Source: Pseudomonas songnenensis (GTDB lineage Bacteria > Pseudomonadota > Gammaproteobacteria > Pseudomonadales > Pseudomonadaceae). Taken from it: a stretch of 64,000 bases of DNA. Numbering within the stretch: position 1 is the first letter of the stretch; each line of letters opens with the position of its first letter. Positions 27,581-37,008 of this stretch are shown here, one piece after another. The notes under the pieces were generated by a model, which saw only the letters and a list, made by a program, of their open reading frames with translations, made no database searches and was not told the origin of the DNA. Position numbers and translations under genes: made by a program. The stretch spans positions 62,001 through 126,000 of the forward strand of contig NZ_RFFN01000007.1 of the NCBI RefSeq assembly GCF_003696315.1. The letters are read 5' to 3'.

Positions 27581-29089
27581 ATGAGCAACCAGAACAAGCA
27601 ATTCATCGTCGCCCTCGACCAGGGCACCACCAGCTCCCGTGCCATCGTGCTGGACCGCAACGCCAATGTGGTGACCATCGCCCAGCGCGAGTTCGCGCAG
27701 ATCTACCCGCAGCCGAGCTGGGTCGAGCATGACCCCATGGAAATCTGGGCGACCCAGAGCGGCGTGTTCGTCGAAGCCCTGGCCCAGGCCGGCATCACCA
27801 ACGAGCAGGTGGCGGCCATCGGTATCACCAACCAGCGCGAGACCGCCATCGTCTGGGACAAGGTCACCGGCAGGCCTATCTACAACGCCATCGTCTGGCA
27901 GAGCCGCCAGAGCACGCCGATCTGCGACCAGCTCAAGCGCGACGGCATGGAAGAGCACATCCGCAAGACCACCGGCCTGGTGATCGACCCCTACTTCTCC
28001 GGCACTAAGATCAAGTGGATTCTCGATCACGTCGAAGGCAGCCGCGAGCGCGCCCGCCGTGGCGAGCTGCTGTTCGGCACCGTCGATTGCTGGCTGATCT
28101 GGAAGATGACCCAGGGCAAGGCCCACGTCACCGACTACACCAACGCCTCGCGCACGCTGCTGTTCGATATCCACAAACTGGACTGGGACCCGGTGATGCT
28201 CGAAGCGCTGGATATCCCGCGCGAAATGCTGCCGGAAGTGCGCTCCTCCTCGGAGATCTACGGCCACGCCTACATCGGCTCTGGCCAGAGCACCGGCATT
28301 CCCATCGCGGGTATCGCCGGCGACCAGCAGGCCGCGCTGTTCGGCCAGATGTGCGTCGAACCCGGGCAGGCCAAGAACACCTACGGCACCGGCTGCTTCC
28401 TGCTGATGAATACCGGGACCAAGGCAGTGCAGTCCGAACATGGTCTGCTGACGACCATCGCCTGCGGGCCGCGGGGCGAAGTGAATTACGCGCTGGAAGG
28501 CGCCATCTTCAATGGCGGCTCCACCGTGCAGTGGCTGCGTGACGAACTGAAGGTACTCAACGAATCGCTGGATTCGGAGTACTTCGCCACCAAGGTGCCG
28601 GACAGCAACGGCATCTACCTGGTGCCAGCCTTCACCGGCCTTGGCGCGCCCTACTGGGACCCGCGTGCCCGCGGCGCGCTGTTCGGCCTGACCCGCGGGG
28701 TCAAGGTCGACCACCTGATCCGTGCGGCGCTGGAGTCCATCGCTTACCAGACCCGCGACGTACTCGATGCCATGCAGCAGGATGCCGGCGAGCGCCTGCG
28801 CGCCCTGCGCGTGGACGGCGGCGCAGTGGCCAACAACTTCCTCATGCAGTTCCAGGCCGACCTGCTCGGCACCCAGGTCGAACGCCCGCAGATGAAGGAA
28901 ACCACCGCCCTTGGTGCGGCCTACCTGGCCGGGCTGGCGACCGGTTTCTGGAGCGATCTCGACGAGTTGCGCAGCAAGAGCAGCATCGAGCGGGTGTTCG
29001 AACCGGCGTGCGGAAGTGAACAGCGCGAAGCGCTCTATCGCGGCTGGCAGAAGGCGGTCGACCGTACGCGCAACTGGGCCGAAGACTGA
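27581..29089 (+). CDS. glpK: Glycerol kinase
   Basis: A 502-residue FGGY-family kinase matching GlpK over its whole length: [11 protein letters not shown] (phosphate loop), [62 protein letters not shown] and [21 protein letters not shown]. It converts glycerol plus ATP to sn-glycerol 3-phosphate in the cytosol. AAGGAA precedes the ATG. Operon with glpF. Confidence 0.97.
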   Translation: MSNQNKQFIVALDQGTTSSRAIVLDRNANVVTIAQREFAQIYPQPSWVEHDPMEIWATQSGVFVEALAQAGITNEQVAAIGITNQRETAIVWDKVTGRPIYNAIVWQSRQSTPICDQLKRDGMEEHIRKTTGLVIDPYFSGTKIKWILDHVEGSRERARRGELLFGTVDCWLIWKMTQGKAHVTDYTNASRTLLFDIHKLDWDPVMLEALDIPREMLPEVRSSSEIYGHAYIGSGQSTGIPIAGIAGDQQAALFGQMCVEPGQAKNTYGTGCFLLMNTGTKAVQSEHGLLTTIACGPRGEVNYALEGAIFNGGSTVQWLRDELKVLNESLDSEYFATKVPDSNGIYLVPAFTGLGAPYWDPRARGALFGLTRGVKVDHLIRAALESIAYQTRDVLDAMQQDAGERLRALRVDGGAVANNFLMQFQADLLGTQVERPQMKETTALGAAYLAGLATGFWSDLDELRSKSSIERVFEPACGSEQREALYRGWQKAVDRTRNWAED

Positions 29090-29222
29090 TCCGACGGACA
29101 ACAGACCTGCCTCTGGAGGGTTTCGGAGACAGGCCTGGGATGTGCGAATTCGAACAGCCGGCGCTTTAATCGAACGCCAGACTACGGCATGCTTCCCGCA
29201 CAACCGCGAACAAGGAAGCCTC

Positions 29223-29981
29223 ATGAGCCTGGCGCCCCGACAGCAGAACATTCTGGAACTCGTGCGCGAGCGCGGCTACGTGAGCATCGACGAGCTGGCA
29301 CGGCATTTCGCCGTCACGCCGCAGACCATCCGCCGCGACATCAATCAGCTCGGCGATGCCGGCCTGCTGCGGCGCTACCACGGTGGCGCGGCCTACGACT
29401 CCAGCGTACAGAACACCGCCTACAGCCAGCGCGCGCACCAGATGCGCGACGAGAAGTTGCGCATCGCCGCCGCCATGGCCGCGCGCATCCCCGACCAGGC
29501 TTCGCTGTTCATCAATATCGGCACCACCACCGAAGCCATCGCCCGCGCCCTGCTCAACCACCGCGACCTGAAGATCATCACCAATGATCTGCACGTGGCG
29601 AGCATTCTCAGCACCAAGGAAGACTTCGACGTGCTGATCGCCGGCGGCAACGTGCGCAGCGACGGCGGCGTGGTGGGCCAGGCTACCGCGGACTTCATCA
29701 GCCAGTTCAAGGTCGATTTCGCCCTGATCGGCATCAGCGGCATCGACGAGGACGGCACCCTGCTCGACTTCGACTACCAGGAGGTCCGCGTCTCCCAGGC
29801 GATCATCCACAACGCACGCAAGGTCTTCCTCGCCGCGGACTCCAGCAAGTTCGGCCGCAGTGCCATGACGCGTCTGGGTTCGCTGGAACAGATCGATTGC
29901 CTGTTCACCGACACGGCACCTTCCGAGGTGTTCGCCGAGCTGCTGGCCCGCCACAAGGTACAGCTGGAAATCGCCGAGTAG
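29223..29981 (+). CDS. glpR: Glycerol-3-phosphate regulon repressor (DeoR family)
   Basis: A 252-residue repressor, the same length as E. coli GlpR. The N-terminal DeoR helix-turn-helix is [35 protein letters not shown]. The effector domain holds [35 protein letters not shown] and [15 protein letters not shown]. sn-Glycerol 3-phosphate is the inducer in this family. AGGAAG lies 6 bases before ATG. Positioned between glpK and glpD, as in other pseudomonads. Confidence 0.95.
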   Translation: MSLAPRQQNILELVRERGYVSIDELARHFAVTPQTIRRDINQLGDAGLLRRYHGGAAYDSSVQNTAYSQRAHQMRDEKLRIAAAMAARIPDQASLFINIGTTTEAIARALLNHRDLKIITNDLHVASILSTKEDFDVLIAGGNVRSDGGVVGQATADFISQFKVDFALIGISGIDEDGTLLDFDYQEVRVSQAIIHNARKVFLAADSSKFGRSAMTRLGSLEQIDCLFTDTAPSEVFAELLARHKVQLEIAE

Positions 29982-30391
29982 GCTGGACCGCCTGCATTCC
30001 CGGCCTGGCCAACCCACCGATCAGGTGACGTTGAACCTGTAGCTGCGATCTCGACCGCGTATTGCAGCCAGCCTACCGTTACAACGGACACGCAGCATCC
30101 GCTGAATGGGCGCTGCTCCGGTCCCCATGCAAGCGCTGTCTCTCGACCCTCCGCGCCGCTGTGTAGCCAGCTGGCTCGGTGTCCTCAAGGTCGGAAAACC
30201 TCCGCAAGATCAACCGGAGTCGCCGACGTAAGCACGCGGCTCCGCACGTTCGCGTTGGCAGACTACACGACCCTCGACTTTCGAATATTTTCCTTTTTAT
30301 CGATTTCGAACATTTTATGCTTTCGCGTGGATTCTTTTGCGAATAGCATGTTCAAAACCGAACATGAACTTTCGTTTCCGAGGAGAAGCCC
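29982..30391 (+). other. 410-bp intergenic region glpR-glpD
   Basis: No gene is seen. The first 270 bp are unremarkable high-GC sequence; the last 120 bp turn AT-rich and hold the glpD promoter region and operator-like repeats (30279-30380). Confidence 0.6.
30279..30380 (+). promoter_or_regulatory. GlpR-like operator cluster upstream of glpD
   Basis: At least four related elements: TTTCGAATATTTTCC (30279-30293), ATTTCGAACATTTTATG (30303-30319), ATGTTCAAAACCGAACATG (about 30348-30365, itself an imperfect inverted repeat) and TTTCGTTTCCG (30370-30380). The last abuts the ribosome site of glpD. Shared cores with the glpF upstream elements point to common control by GlpR. Confidence 0.65.
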
Positions 30392-31927
30392 GTGCCACAT
30401 CCCGTTCAGCCCGTCTCCGAGCTCTATGACGTCGCCGTGATCGGCGGCGGTATCAATGGTGTCGGCATCGCGGCCGATGCCGCCGGCCGAGGGCTGTCGG
30501 TGTTCCTTTGCGAACGCGACGACCTGGCCAGCCATACGTCATCGGCGAGCAGCAAGCTCATCCACGGCGGGCTGCGCTATCTGGAACACTACGAATTCCG
30601 ACTCGTCCGTGAGGCACTGGCCGAGCGAGAGGTGTTGCTGGCCAAGGCACCGCACATCGTCAAACCGATGCGCTTCGTGCTGCCGCACCGCCCTCACCTG
30701 CGCCCGGCCTGGATGATCCGCGCCGGGCTGTTCCTCTACGACAACCTGGGCATGCGCAAGAAGCTGCCGGCATCGCGGGGTTTGCGTTTCGGCAGCGATA
30801 GCCCGCTCAAGCCGGCGATCACCCGCGGCTTCGAATACTCCGACTGCTGGGTCGACGACGCACGCCTGGTGGTGCTCAACGCCATGGCCGCGCGGGAAAA
30901 AGGTGCGCATATCCATACCCGCACGCAGTGCCTGAGCGCCAAGCGTGCCGGTGGCATCTGGGATGTCGAGCTGCAGCGCGAGGATGGCAGTCGCTTTTCC
31001 TTGCGCGCCAAGGCACTGGTCAATGCGGCCGGTCCCTGGGTCGCACAGTTCATTGGCGAGCATCTGCAGCAGCGCTCGCCGTACGGCATCCGCCTGATTC
31101 AGGGCAGTCACATCATCGTGCCCAAGCTGTATGAAGGCGAGCAGGCCTACATCATGCAGAACGAGGATCGGCGCATCGTCTTCGCCATTCCTTACCTCGA
31201 TCGCTACACCATGATCGGCACCACGGACCGCGAATATCACGGCGACCCGGCCAAAGTGAGCATCAGCGAGGAAGAGATCGCCTACGTACTGGGCGTGGCC
31301 AACACGCACTTTCGCCAGCAGCTGGAATCCAGGGACGTCGTGCATACCTTCGCCGGCGTCAGGCCGCTATGCGACGACGAGTCGGATAATCCGTCCGCGG
31401 TTACCCGCGATTACACCCTGTCGCTGGCGGCGGAAGACAAGCAGGCACCGCTGCTTTCGGTGTTCGGCGGCAAGCTGACCACCTACCGCAAGCTCGCCGA
31501 GTCAGCGATGGCGCAGCTCAAGCCATTCTTCCCGGCCATGGGTGAAAGCTGGACGGCGCAGGCGGCACTGCCTGGCGGCGAAGGCATGAGCACGGCAGAA
31601 GCACTCACCGAAGAGCTGGTGGCCAAGGTGCAGGGGCTGAAACTGCCGCTGGCCAAGCGCTGGGCAACCCTCTACGGCAATCGGGTATGGCGCATGCTGG
31701 GCGAAGCGCGCTCGCTCGATGCACTGGGCGAGGATCTCGGCCAGCAGCTGTACGCGCAGGAAGTCGAGTACCTTCGCCGCGAGGAGTGGGCAACCCAGGT
31801 TGACGATATCCTCTGGCGCCGCACCAAGCTCGGACTGGCCTTCAGCGAGCCGGAAAAGGCTCGCCTGGCGCGCTACCTGACAGAGCGGCCAGTCAGCGAA
31901 GCCTCGCGCAGCAGCGACGCTGCCTGA
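30392..31927 (+). CDS. glpD: Aerobic glycerol-3-phosphate dehydrogenase
   Basis: A 511-residue FAD enzyme of the inner-membrane face that oxidises glycerol 3-phosphate to dihydroxyacetone phosphate and feeds ubiquinone. The N-terminal FAD-binding motif VIGGGINGVGIAADAAGRGLSV, SSASSKLIHGGLRYLE, LVNAAGPWV, IPYLDRYTMIGTTDRE and LLSVFGGKLTTYRKLAE are all typical. GTG start after GAGGAGA. Separated from glpR by 410 bp containing operator-like repeats, so it has its own promoter. Confidence 0.96.
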   Translation: MPHPVQPVSELYDVAVIGGGINGVGIAADAAGRGLSVFLCERDDLASHTSSASSKLIHGGLRYLEHYEFRLVREALAEREVLLAKAPHIVKPMRFVLPHRPHLRPAWMIRAGLFLYDNLGMRKKLPASRGLRFGSDSPLKPAITRGFEYSDCWVDDARLVVLNAMAAREKGAHIHTRTQCLSAKRAGGIWDVELQREDGSRFSLRAKALVNAAGPWVAQFIGEHLQQRSPYGIRLIQGSHIIVPKLYEGEQAYIMQNEDRRIVFAIPYLDRYTMIGTTDREYHGDPAKVSISEEEIAYVLGVANTHFRQQLESRDVVHTFAGVRPLCDDESDNPSAVTRDYTLSLAAEDKQAPLLSVFGGKLTTYRKLAESAMAQLKPFFPAMGESWTAQAALPGGEGMSTAEALTEELVAKVQGLKLPLAKRWATLYGNRVWRMLGEARSLDALGEDLGQQLYAQEVEYLRREEWATQVDDILWRRTKLGLAFSEPEKARLARYLTERPVSEASRSSDAA

Positions 31928-31936
31928 GGCAGCCGC

Positions 31937-32224
31937 TCAGCCTTGCGCCTCGAGCTGCTGGCTGATCCGCGCGACGCTGGCGGCGATGCGTTGCTCGACA
32001 TCCTGCATCTGCTCCTGCTGTTGCAGGAGCGGAACGCAGAGGTTCAGAGCGGTCAGCACCAGCAACTTGTCGCCCGTGGCATTGGGGAACTGCCGCTGAC
32101 TGTCCGCCAGACGCTGCTGCAGCATGGCTGCAGCTTCCTGCAACAAGGTGTCCTGGCTGGGCGGGGCTCTAAACGAGTACTCGCGACCGAACACCTTGAG
32201 TACCTGAACGCCATCCGCCGTCAT
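31937..32224 (-). CDS. zapA: Cell division protein ZapA
   Basis: A 95-residue ZapA: VQVLKVFGREYSFRAP, LLQEAAAMLQQRLADSQRQFPNATGDKLLVLTALNLC, then a coiled-coil C-terminus (QQQEQMQDVEQRIAASVARISQQLE). It crosslinks FtsZ filaments at the division ring. The start overlaps the stop of the upstream small coiled-coil gene by ATGA, implying translational coupling. It ends 9 bp from the convergent glpD. Confidence 0.92.
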   Translation of the reverse strand: MTADGVQVLKVFGREYSFRAPPSQDTLLQEAAAMLQQRLADSQRQFPNATGDKLLVLTALNLCVPLLQQQEQMQDVEQRIAASVARISQQLEAQG

Positions 32225-32448
32225 GCGGCGTTGCTGCCGGTCGCTCGCTCCAGCAGCGCCTGCAACCTGGCCAGGGTTGCGCCCTGCTTGTCTTCCTGCT
32301 CCAGCGCAGCCAGTTGCAGGTTGTCATTCTCCTCGCGCGCTTGCAGCAGCTGCTGCTCAAGCAGGGCGCAGTGCTGGCTGAGGTTCTGGTTGCGCTGCAG
32401 CAGATCGTTGATGACGGTTTCGAGTTGCGCGAGGGTGGTATCAAGCAT
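32221..32448 (-). CDS. TIGR02449-family small coiled-coil protein
   Basis: A 75-residue, almost wholly coiled-coil protein (LAQLETVINDLLQRNQNLSQH, LLEQQLLQAREENDNLQL). This family sits immediately upstream of zapA in pseudomonads and is reminiscent of ZapB, a ring-associated coiled coil. Start at ATG 32448; an upstream in-frame extension lacks family resemblance. A division role is inference from the neighbour. Confidence 0.85.
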   Translation of the reverse strand: MLDTTLAQLETVINDLLQRNQNLSQHCALLEQQLLQAREENDNLQLAALEQEDKQGATLARLQALLERATGSNAA

Positions 32449-32607
32449 GGAGCGTTTTCCGGGTCCGGTGAAAAAGCGCGCGAGAGTAACCGAAAGCACT
32501 GCGGTCGGGGGCCTTCATTGCGCCGTCAGCAGTGCCATCGCCGACCCGGTCGCCAAGAGAATCGGTTTGCGGTAGCCTCGGCGGCCTATTTCAAGAGGAG
32601 CTTTCCC

Positions 32608-32889
32608 ATGGCACGTGCAACCGCCCGTCACATCCTGGTTTCCACCGAAGCCAAGTGCAATGAACTCAAGGCCGCCATCGAAGCGGGTGCTGACTTCGCC
32701 GAAGTCGCCAAGGAGAATTCCAGCTGCCCATCCAGTCGCCAGGGCGGCGATCTGGGCTCGTTCGGCCCCGGTCAGATGGTCAAGGAGTTCGATACTGTGG
32801 TCTTCAGCGCCCCGATCAATGTCGTGCAGGGCCCGGTGAAGACGCAGTTCGGCTATCACCTGCTGGAAGTGACCAGCCGCCAGGACTGA
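32608..32889 (+). CDS. ppiC: Parvulin-type peptidyl-prolyl isomerase
   Basis: A 93-residue stand-alone PpiC parvulin. ARHILVSTEAKCNELKAAIEAGADFAEVAKENSSCPS, GGDLGSFGPGQMVKEFD and TQFGYHLLEV cover the full catalytic domain. It is cytosolic (no signal peptide) and catalyses cis-trans isomerisation of prolyl bonds. GAGGAG lies 7 bases before ATG. Confidence 0.93.
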   Translation: MARATARHILVSTEAKCNELKAAIEAGADFAEVAKENSSCPSSRQGGDLGSFGPGQMVKEFDTVVFSAPINVVQGPVKTQFGYHLLEVTSRQD

Positions 32890-32990
32890 TCGCCTCGTCC
32901 CTGCACACAAGGTGCAGGGACGCCTCCCGCATCACGCCGAAAGAGGCGCCCCTCCCCGCAGCAGCACCTCCCCGCTACGCCTGCTACCGG

Positions 32991-34586
32991 TCACGACTCC
33001 AGACGGAAGCGCCCGGTCAGTGCCTTGAGGCCTTTCATGCTCTGCATGATGGTATTGCCCGATGCCGCCGTATCCTGCGTGACGCCTGCTGCCTGATCGG
33101 CAACCTGGGCGATGCGTGTCAGCGACTGATTCATGTCTTCTGCAACCTGCGACTGCTCCTCGGCGGCCGTGGCGATCTGGTTGGTCATCCCGCGAATGGT
33201 CTGAACTGCACCGACGATCTGCCCCAACGCATGCTGGGCTGCCTCGATCTGGGTGAGTGTGGTCGCGCTGCTCTGGCGCGACGCATCCATGGCCTGACCG
33301 GCGCGAGTCGCCTGGCTCTGCAGGCGCTCGACCAGTACGCCAACCTCCTTGGCCGAGCTCTGCGTGCGACTGGCCAGGCTGCGTACTTCGTCGGCAACCA
33401 CTGCGAAACCGCGGCCCTGTTCACCGGCACGGGCAGCCTCGATGGCGGCGTTGAGCGCCAGCAGGTTGGTCTGCTCGGCGATTCCGCTGATCACATTGAG
33501 CACCTTGCCGATCTCGTGGCTGTCCTGGACCAGCTGCTGCATCACGTCGGACAGGCCGTCGACATGGCCGCTGAGGGTGCGGATGGCGCCGACCGATTCA
33601 TTCATCACGGCGCTGCCGGCGTTGGTTTCCTGCTCGGCCACGTCGGCCGCACTGGCAGCCTCGACGGTGCTACGTGCGACCTCGTGCGAGGTCGCCAGCA
33701 TTTCGTTCATGGCGGTCGCGACCTGATCGATCTCGGCCTGCTGCCCTTCCACGTTGCGCGCGCTGTCACCGGCCAGACCAGCCATGCGCACGCACTGCGC
33801 GTCAGCATCGTCAGCGGCCTGCCGCACGCCCTTGATCATCTCGCCCACCTGGCCCAGCAGGCGGTTGTAGGCCAGGGTGATCATGCCCATCTCGTCATCG
33901 GCATGCCGCACCTGCAGCGGCGCGGAAAAGTCGCCCTGGCTGACCTTCTCCAGACGCCCGCGCAGCTCGTCGATCTGCAGCATCAGCCAGTTCATGCCGG
34001 CGATCCGTCCGAGAATGACCAGCAGCAGGATGCACAGCGTCGAACCGAGGGCGACCCAGAGTTGCTGCGACGCGCTGCGATTGGCGTCAGCGGAAATCAG
34101 CGACACGACCTCATTGGCCGCGGCGAGAATATCGTTGGAGTCGGTAGCGATGGCCTTCACATCGGCGCCCTGACCTGCTGCCAACGCCTGCACGGCTGGA
34201 CGGTAGCGTTGCCAGATCTGGTCGACACGCTGCAGGTGCGGTTTCGCGCTGGCCAGCTCCACGGGCGCAATGCCCTGGGCATGGTCGCCGTTGAGCAGCA
34301 GCCGATGCGACTGCTCGAAACGCTGGATGGTTTTATCCACGTCGGCCGGGCCGCCAATGCCCTGCGCGGCCAGCAGGGCCTCCTTCATCATCTTCTGGCT
34401 GAGCATGCGCTGCGCACCGGCCATATCGATCTGGCTGGCGTCCTTGCTGGACATGAACAACACGCCGGCGGTCAATGCCGCGCAAAAGAAGATCAGGCTG
34501 TAGGAGAAGAAGAACTGATGGTTGATGGTACGCAGACCCAGTCCGCGTAAAAGGGCCTGGATGACGTTCGCCAAGGTGCTGGTCAT
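32991..34586 (-). CDS. Methyl-accepting chemotaxis protein with PilJ-type sensor domain
   Basis: A 531-residue chemoreceptor: membrane helix near residues 24-45, a periplasmic helical sensor domain opening with [24 protein letters not shown] (PilJ/NarX P-box-like), second helix near 180-200, HAMP domain ([21 protein letters not shown]), and a signalling hairpin with tip sequence [23 protein letters not shown]. PilJ-type domains of this form in Pseudomonas McpN bind nitrate; nitrate as ligand here is inference. There is no C-terminal CheR-docking pentapeptide. ATG 34586 is preferred (TTGGAA 7 bases upstream). Confidence 0.9.
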   Translation of the reverse strand: MTSTLANVIQALLRGLGLRTINHQFFFSYSLIFFCAALTAGVLFMSSKDASQIDMAGAQRMLSQKMMKEALLAAQGIGGPADVDKTIQRFEQSHRLLLNGDHAQGIAPVELASAKPHLQRVDQIWQRYRPAVQALAAGQGADVKAIATDSNDILAAANEVVSLISADANRSASQQLWVALGSTLCILLLVILGRIAGMNWLMLQIDELRGRLEKVSQGDFSAPLQVRHADDEMGMITLAYNRLLGQVGEMIKGVRQAADDADAQCVRMAGLAGDSARNVEGQQAEIDQVATAMNEMLATSHEVARSTVEAASAADVAEQETNAGSAVMNESVGAIRTLSGHVDGLSDVMQQLVQDSHEIGKVLNVISGIAEQTNLLALNAAIEAARAGEQGRGFAVVADEVRSLASRTQSSAKEVGVLVERLQSQATRAGQAMDASRQSSATTLTQIEAAQHALGQIVGAVQTIRGMTNQIATAAEEQSQVAEDMNQSLTRIAQVADQAAGVTQDTAASGNTIMQSMKGLKALTGRFRLES

Positions 34587-34885
34587 GGAATGTTCCAACT
34601 ACGGAAAAGGTTGCGTCGTCAGCGTCGAAATGACGCTGCACTCATCCGGTTCTCGGCCGCCAACGGGGCAACTTGATACCACTGGTCAGGCATCTTGAGG
34701 CCAGACACCACGCGGCTTCCGCCCATTCGCCGGCACGCAGTGAACGACTGGTCACGTACTGACCCAGGTCAACGAAACGGCCCGCGGCAGGGCTGATCTT
34801 TTTGGCCCGACCATGGCACAGCGACTATGGTCAGATAACGCGAGATGACTCGCAGAAGTTATGGATTTCGACCGAGGGCCAAGTC
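34587..34885. other. Intergenic region between chemoreceptor and SpoIIAA-like gene
   Basis: About 300 bp holding divergent upstream regions. I see no gene, repeat or recognisable site in it. Confidence 0.5.
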
Positions 34886-35254
34886 ATGTTTCAGGTATCA
34901 CGCAGAGGCGAAAACCGCATCGATATCGACTTCTCCGGCAAGCTGGACAGCCAGGCCATGCGCGCCGCGCTGGACGACCTGCTGTTCAAGTCCGAAGGCA
35001 TCAGCAATGGCCGGATGCTCTATCGCATCGGCGATTTCGACCTGCCCACGCTCGGCGCCGTCGGGGTGGAGTTGTCGCGCCTGCCGCAATTGTTCCGCTT
35101 CATCCGCCGCTTCGATCGTTGCGCGGTGATCGCCGGCAAGGAATGGCTGCGCAAGGCTAGCGAGGTCGAAGGCGCATTGATCCCGGGGCTTACGATCAAG
35201 GCCTTCGATCTGCACCAGGAAGCCGAGGCGCTCGCCTGGCTGGAACATGGATAA
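34886..35254 (+). CDS. SpoIIAA-like (STAS-related) protein
   Basis: A 122-residue single-domain protein of the SpoIIAA-like family: ENRIDIDFSGKLDSQAMRAALDDLL, GRMLYRIGDFDLPTLGAVGVELSRLPQL and CAVIAGKEWLRKASEVEG. These STAS-related proteins may bind small hydrophobic ligands or partner proteins; function is not established. ATG 34886 follows GAGGG and begins the recognisable fold. Confidence 0.8.
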   Translation: MFQVSRRGENRIDIDFSGKLDSQAMRAALDDLLFKSEGISNGRMLYRIGDFDLPTLGAVGVELSRLPQLFRFIRRFDRCAVIAGKEWLRKASEVEGALIPGLTIKAFDLHQEAEALAWLEHG

Positions 35255-35346
35255 CGCCGGGTTAACGCAACGACCCGACCTGTGGAAGCGAATGCCCCGC
35301 CCTGCCTGGCTGTCGAATGCGGACATCAACAGCACGGAGAACGGAC

Positions 35347-35808
35347 ATGGGACTTTTCGATACGATCAAGGCGAAGCTCGGCCTGGGCGATGTCTCCAAC
35401 GAGGCACAGACCAAGGCCGCTGTGCCGCCGGCAGACGCCACGCACTCAAGCGCCGAAGGCATTACCCTGAGTGACAGACCGACCACCACCGACAACGCGA
35501 CCATCGCTCCGCACAACGACCTGAATCAGACCTCGGGCACGACCCGTGGTGTCGATGTGGTGGCGCAGCTGGAAGCCAAGGCGGCGCAGCATCCCGAAGC
35601 ACTCAACTGGCGCACCTCGATCGTGGATCTGCTGAAATTGCTCGGACTCGATAGCAGCATGGAATCGCGCCGTGAACTGGCAACCGAACTCGGCTGCCCG
35701 CCGGAGCAGATGGCCGACTCAGCGCAGATGAACATGTGGCTGCACCGGGCGGTGATGAAGAAGCTGGCTGAGAACGGCGGCAGCATTCCGCCGGAACTGC
35801 TGCACTAA
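35347..35808 (+). CDS. DUF3597 domain protein (copy 1)
   Basis: A 153-residue protein. The N-terminus MGLFDTIKAKLGLGD is followed by a low-complexity Thr/Ala linker, then the DUF3597 domain (DVVAQLEAKAAQHPEALNWRTSIVDLLKLLGLDSS, ELGCPPEQMADSAQMNMWLHRAVMKKLAENGG). The fold is a helical LysM-unrelated domain of unknown function. A second copy of this gene lies at 38220-38615, about 60% identical in the domain by eye. A strong stem-loop follows the stop codon. Confidence 0.85.
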   Translation: MGLFDTIKAKLGLGDVSNEAQTKAAVPPADATHSSAEGITLSDRPTTTDNATIAPHNDLNQTSGTTRGVDVVAQLEAKAAQHPEALNWRTSIVDLLKLLGLDSSMESRRELATELGCPPEQMADSAQMNMWLHRAVMKKLAENGGSIPPELLH

Positions 35809-35827
35809 CTGCTGGGTTGGATGTGCG

Positions 35828-35851
35828 AAGGGCCTTCCGAGGAAGGCCCTT
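35828..35851. terminator. Bidirectional terminator-like hairpin
   Basis: AAGGGCCTTCC (35828-35838) and GGAAGGCCCTT (35841-35851) form an 11-bp perfect stem between two convergent genes (DUF3597 and the HPF-like gene). T/A runs are short, but the position suits a shared terminator. Confidence 0.75.
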
Positions 35852-35862
35852 GCCTGGGTGAC

Positions 35863-36276
35863 TTATGAGATGCGGACCTGCTCGTCCGCCAGGAAATCTT
35901 CCTCCAGCAGCGCATCGCGTTCGGCGACCGCACCGTCGATCATCTGCGGTTGGCTGCCGCCGCGCTTGCTGCGCAATTTGCCGAACTGGTGCGCCAGGGC
36001 ATTGTTCAGCTTGTCGACCGCACCATCGATCGCCAATTCCAGCGACTCGGCTTTGTGCGTAACGGAAATCGGCTGCAGCCCCTTCGGACGCGCTTCGATC
36101 TGGCAGCGCTTATCGTGGGCGCCGGCCTTGTCACCGTTTTCATCGTTGAGGTGGACGACGACGCGAGTCAGCTCGTCGTCGAACCGGTCCAGCTTGCTTG
36201 CGACACTGGCACTGACCCAATCCGCCAGACGGGCACTGCCTTCGATGTGGTTATCGCTGTGAACCTGGATTTGCAT
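35863..36276 (-). CDS. HPF/RaiA family ribosome-associated protein
   Basis: A 137-residue S30EA-family protein: MQIQVHSDNHIEG, VASKLDRFDDELTRVVVHLNDENGDKAG, CQIEARPKGLQPISVTHKAESLELAIDGAVDKL. This is the beta-alpha-beta-beta-beta-alpha fold that occupies the decoding centre of idle ribosomes. The C-terminal tail is acidic and longer than that of short HPF. It is not beside rpoN, where the standard hpf of pseudomonads is found, so it is probably an additional paralogue, perhaps stress induced. Confidence 0.85.
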   Translation of the reverse strand: MQIQVHSDNHIEGSARLADWVSASVASKLDRFDDELTRVVVHLNDENGDKAGAHDKRCQIEARPKGLQPISVTHKAESLELAIDGAVDKLNNALAHQFGKLRSKRGGSQPQMIDGAVAERDALLEEDFLADEQVRIS

Positions 36277-36567
36277 AAGTCGTCCTTACTTCCGCTTATG
36301 AGCACCACCGTTGCCAGTGGCTTGGTAATAGCTATGCCACCGTTTCGCTGAATAAGCAACGGCCAAGATGTCGCCAAAGCTTTTCTCGCCTGACGCAAAT
36401 TTCGCTTTGCTATCCGAAACTTAGCGCGATCGCCGCCATTGCTCGCGTGAAGCTGGACAGATGCCGGCAGCCAATGGGGTGCAACTATTTGTGTGCAGCT
36501 GGCGCCAGGACGATCGCCCCTGCGTCGGACAGCAGACGCCCGACGCAGGAGCGGATGATCGCAGGCG

Positions 36568-36828
36568 CTACGCGGCGTGCTGGAACAGCTGTCGGCCATG
36601 GTCGAGGTGCTGGTCAACCAGCCATTTGCCATGGGCGATGGACAGTCGCTGAGCCTTGCCCAGCTCGTCCATGAACGCATGTTCAAGCGGCAGTGGCATG
36701 CGGCGGGTGACGTTGCCGGCGGAGTCGGTGATCCGGCAGCCGCCCGCCCAGGGGGTCGGGGTGCCGGGATACTCCATCACCTCGGCAGTGATGAGGTGGT
36801 CGCGGTAGGTGCATTGCATCATGGTCAT
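36568..36828 (-). CDS. Conserved hypothetical protein
   Basis: An 86-residue soluble protein (MTMMQCTYRDHLITAEVMEY, PWAGGCRITDSAGNVTRRMPLP, then a helical C-terminus rich in His). GAGG is 8 bases before the first ATG; a second ATG 6 bases later is an alternative start. I know the type only as short hypothetical proteins of pseudomonads. About 180 bp separates it from the gene upstream, with a hairpin between. Confidence 0.65.
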   Translation of the reverse strand: MTMMQCTYRDHLITAEVMEYPGTPTPWAGGCRITDSAGNVTRRMPLPLEHAFMDELGKAQRLSIAHGKWLVDQHLDHGRQLFQHAA

Positions 36829-36950
36829 GATCGTTACCTCGCTCTGTGCGGGCAGCCATCAGAACACGCAGGTGGTTCGGGCCTGATGGGCCGCCGATGT
36901 CCCCCTGTAAACAGGCCGATTTCGCCGGCCCAATGCGTCAGAACGGTATA

Positions 36951-36972
36951 GCACAGGCTGTGCGGCCTGTGC
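36951..36972. terminator. Stem-loop after the inositol-monophosphatase-family gene
   Basis: GCACAGGC (36951-36958) pairs with GCCTGTGC (36965-36972) across a 6-base loop. It lies 37 bp beyond the stop codon of the leftward gene. There is no T run, so termination is only a suggestion. Confidence 0.4.
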
Positions 36973-37008
36973 CGACGGGTACAGGCGGGTCGACGAACGT
37001 CGATCGAC

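Noticed and set aside
26711-29251. 846-codon open frame antisense to glpF and glpK
   Set aside because: High-GC shadow of two well-identified genes. Its composition is that of antisense frames, with no family resemblance.
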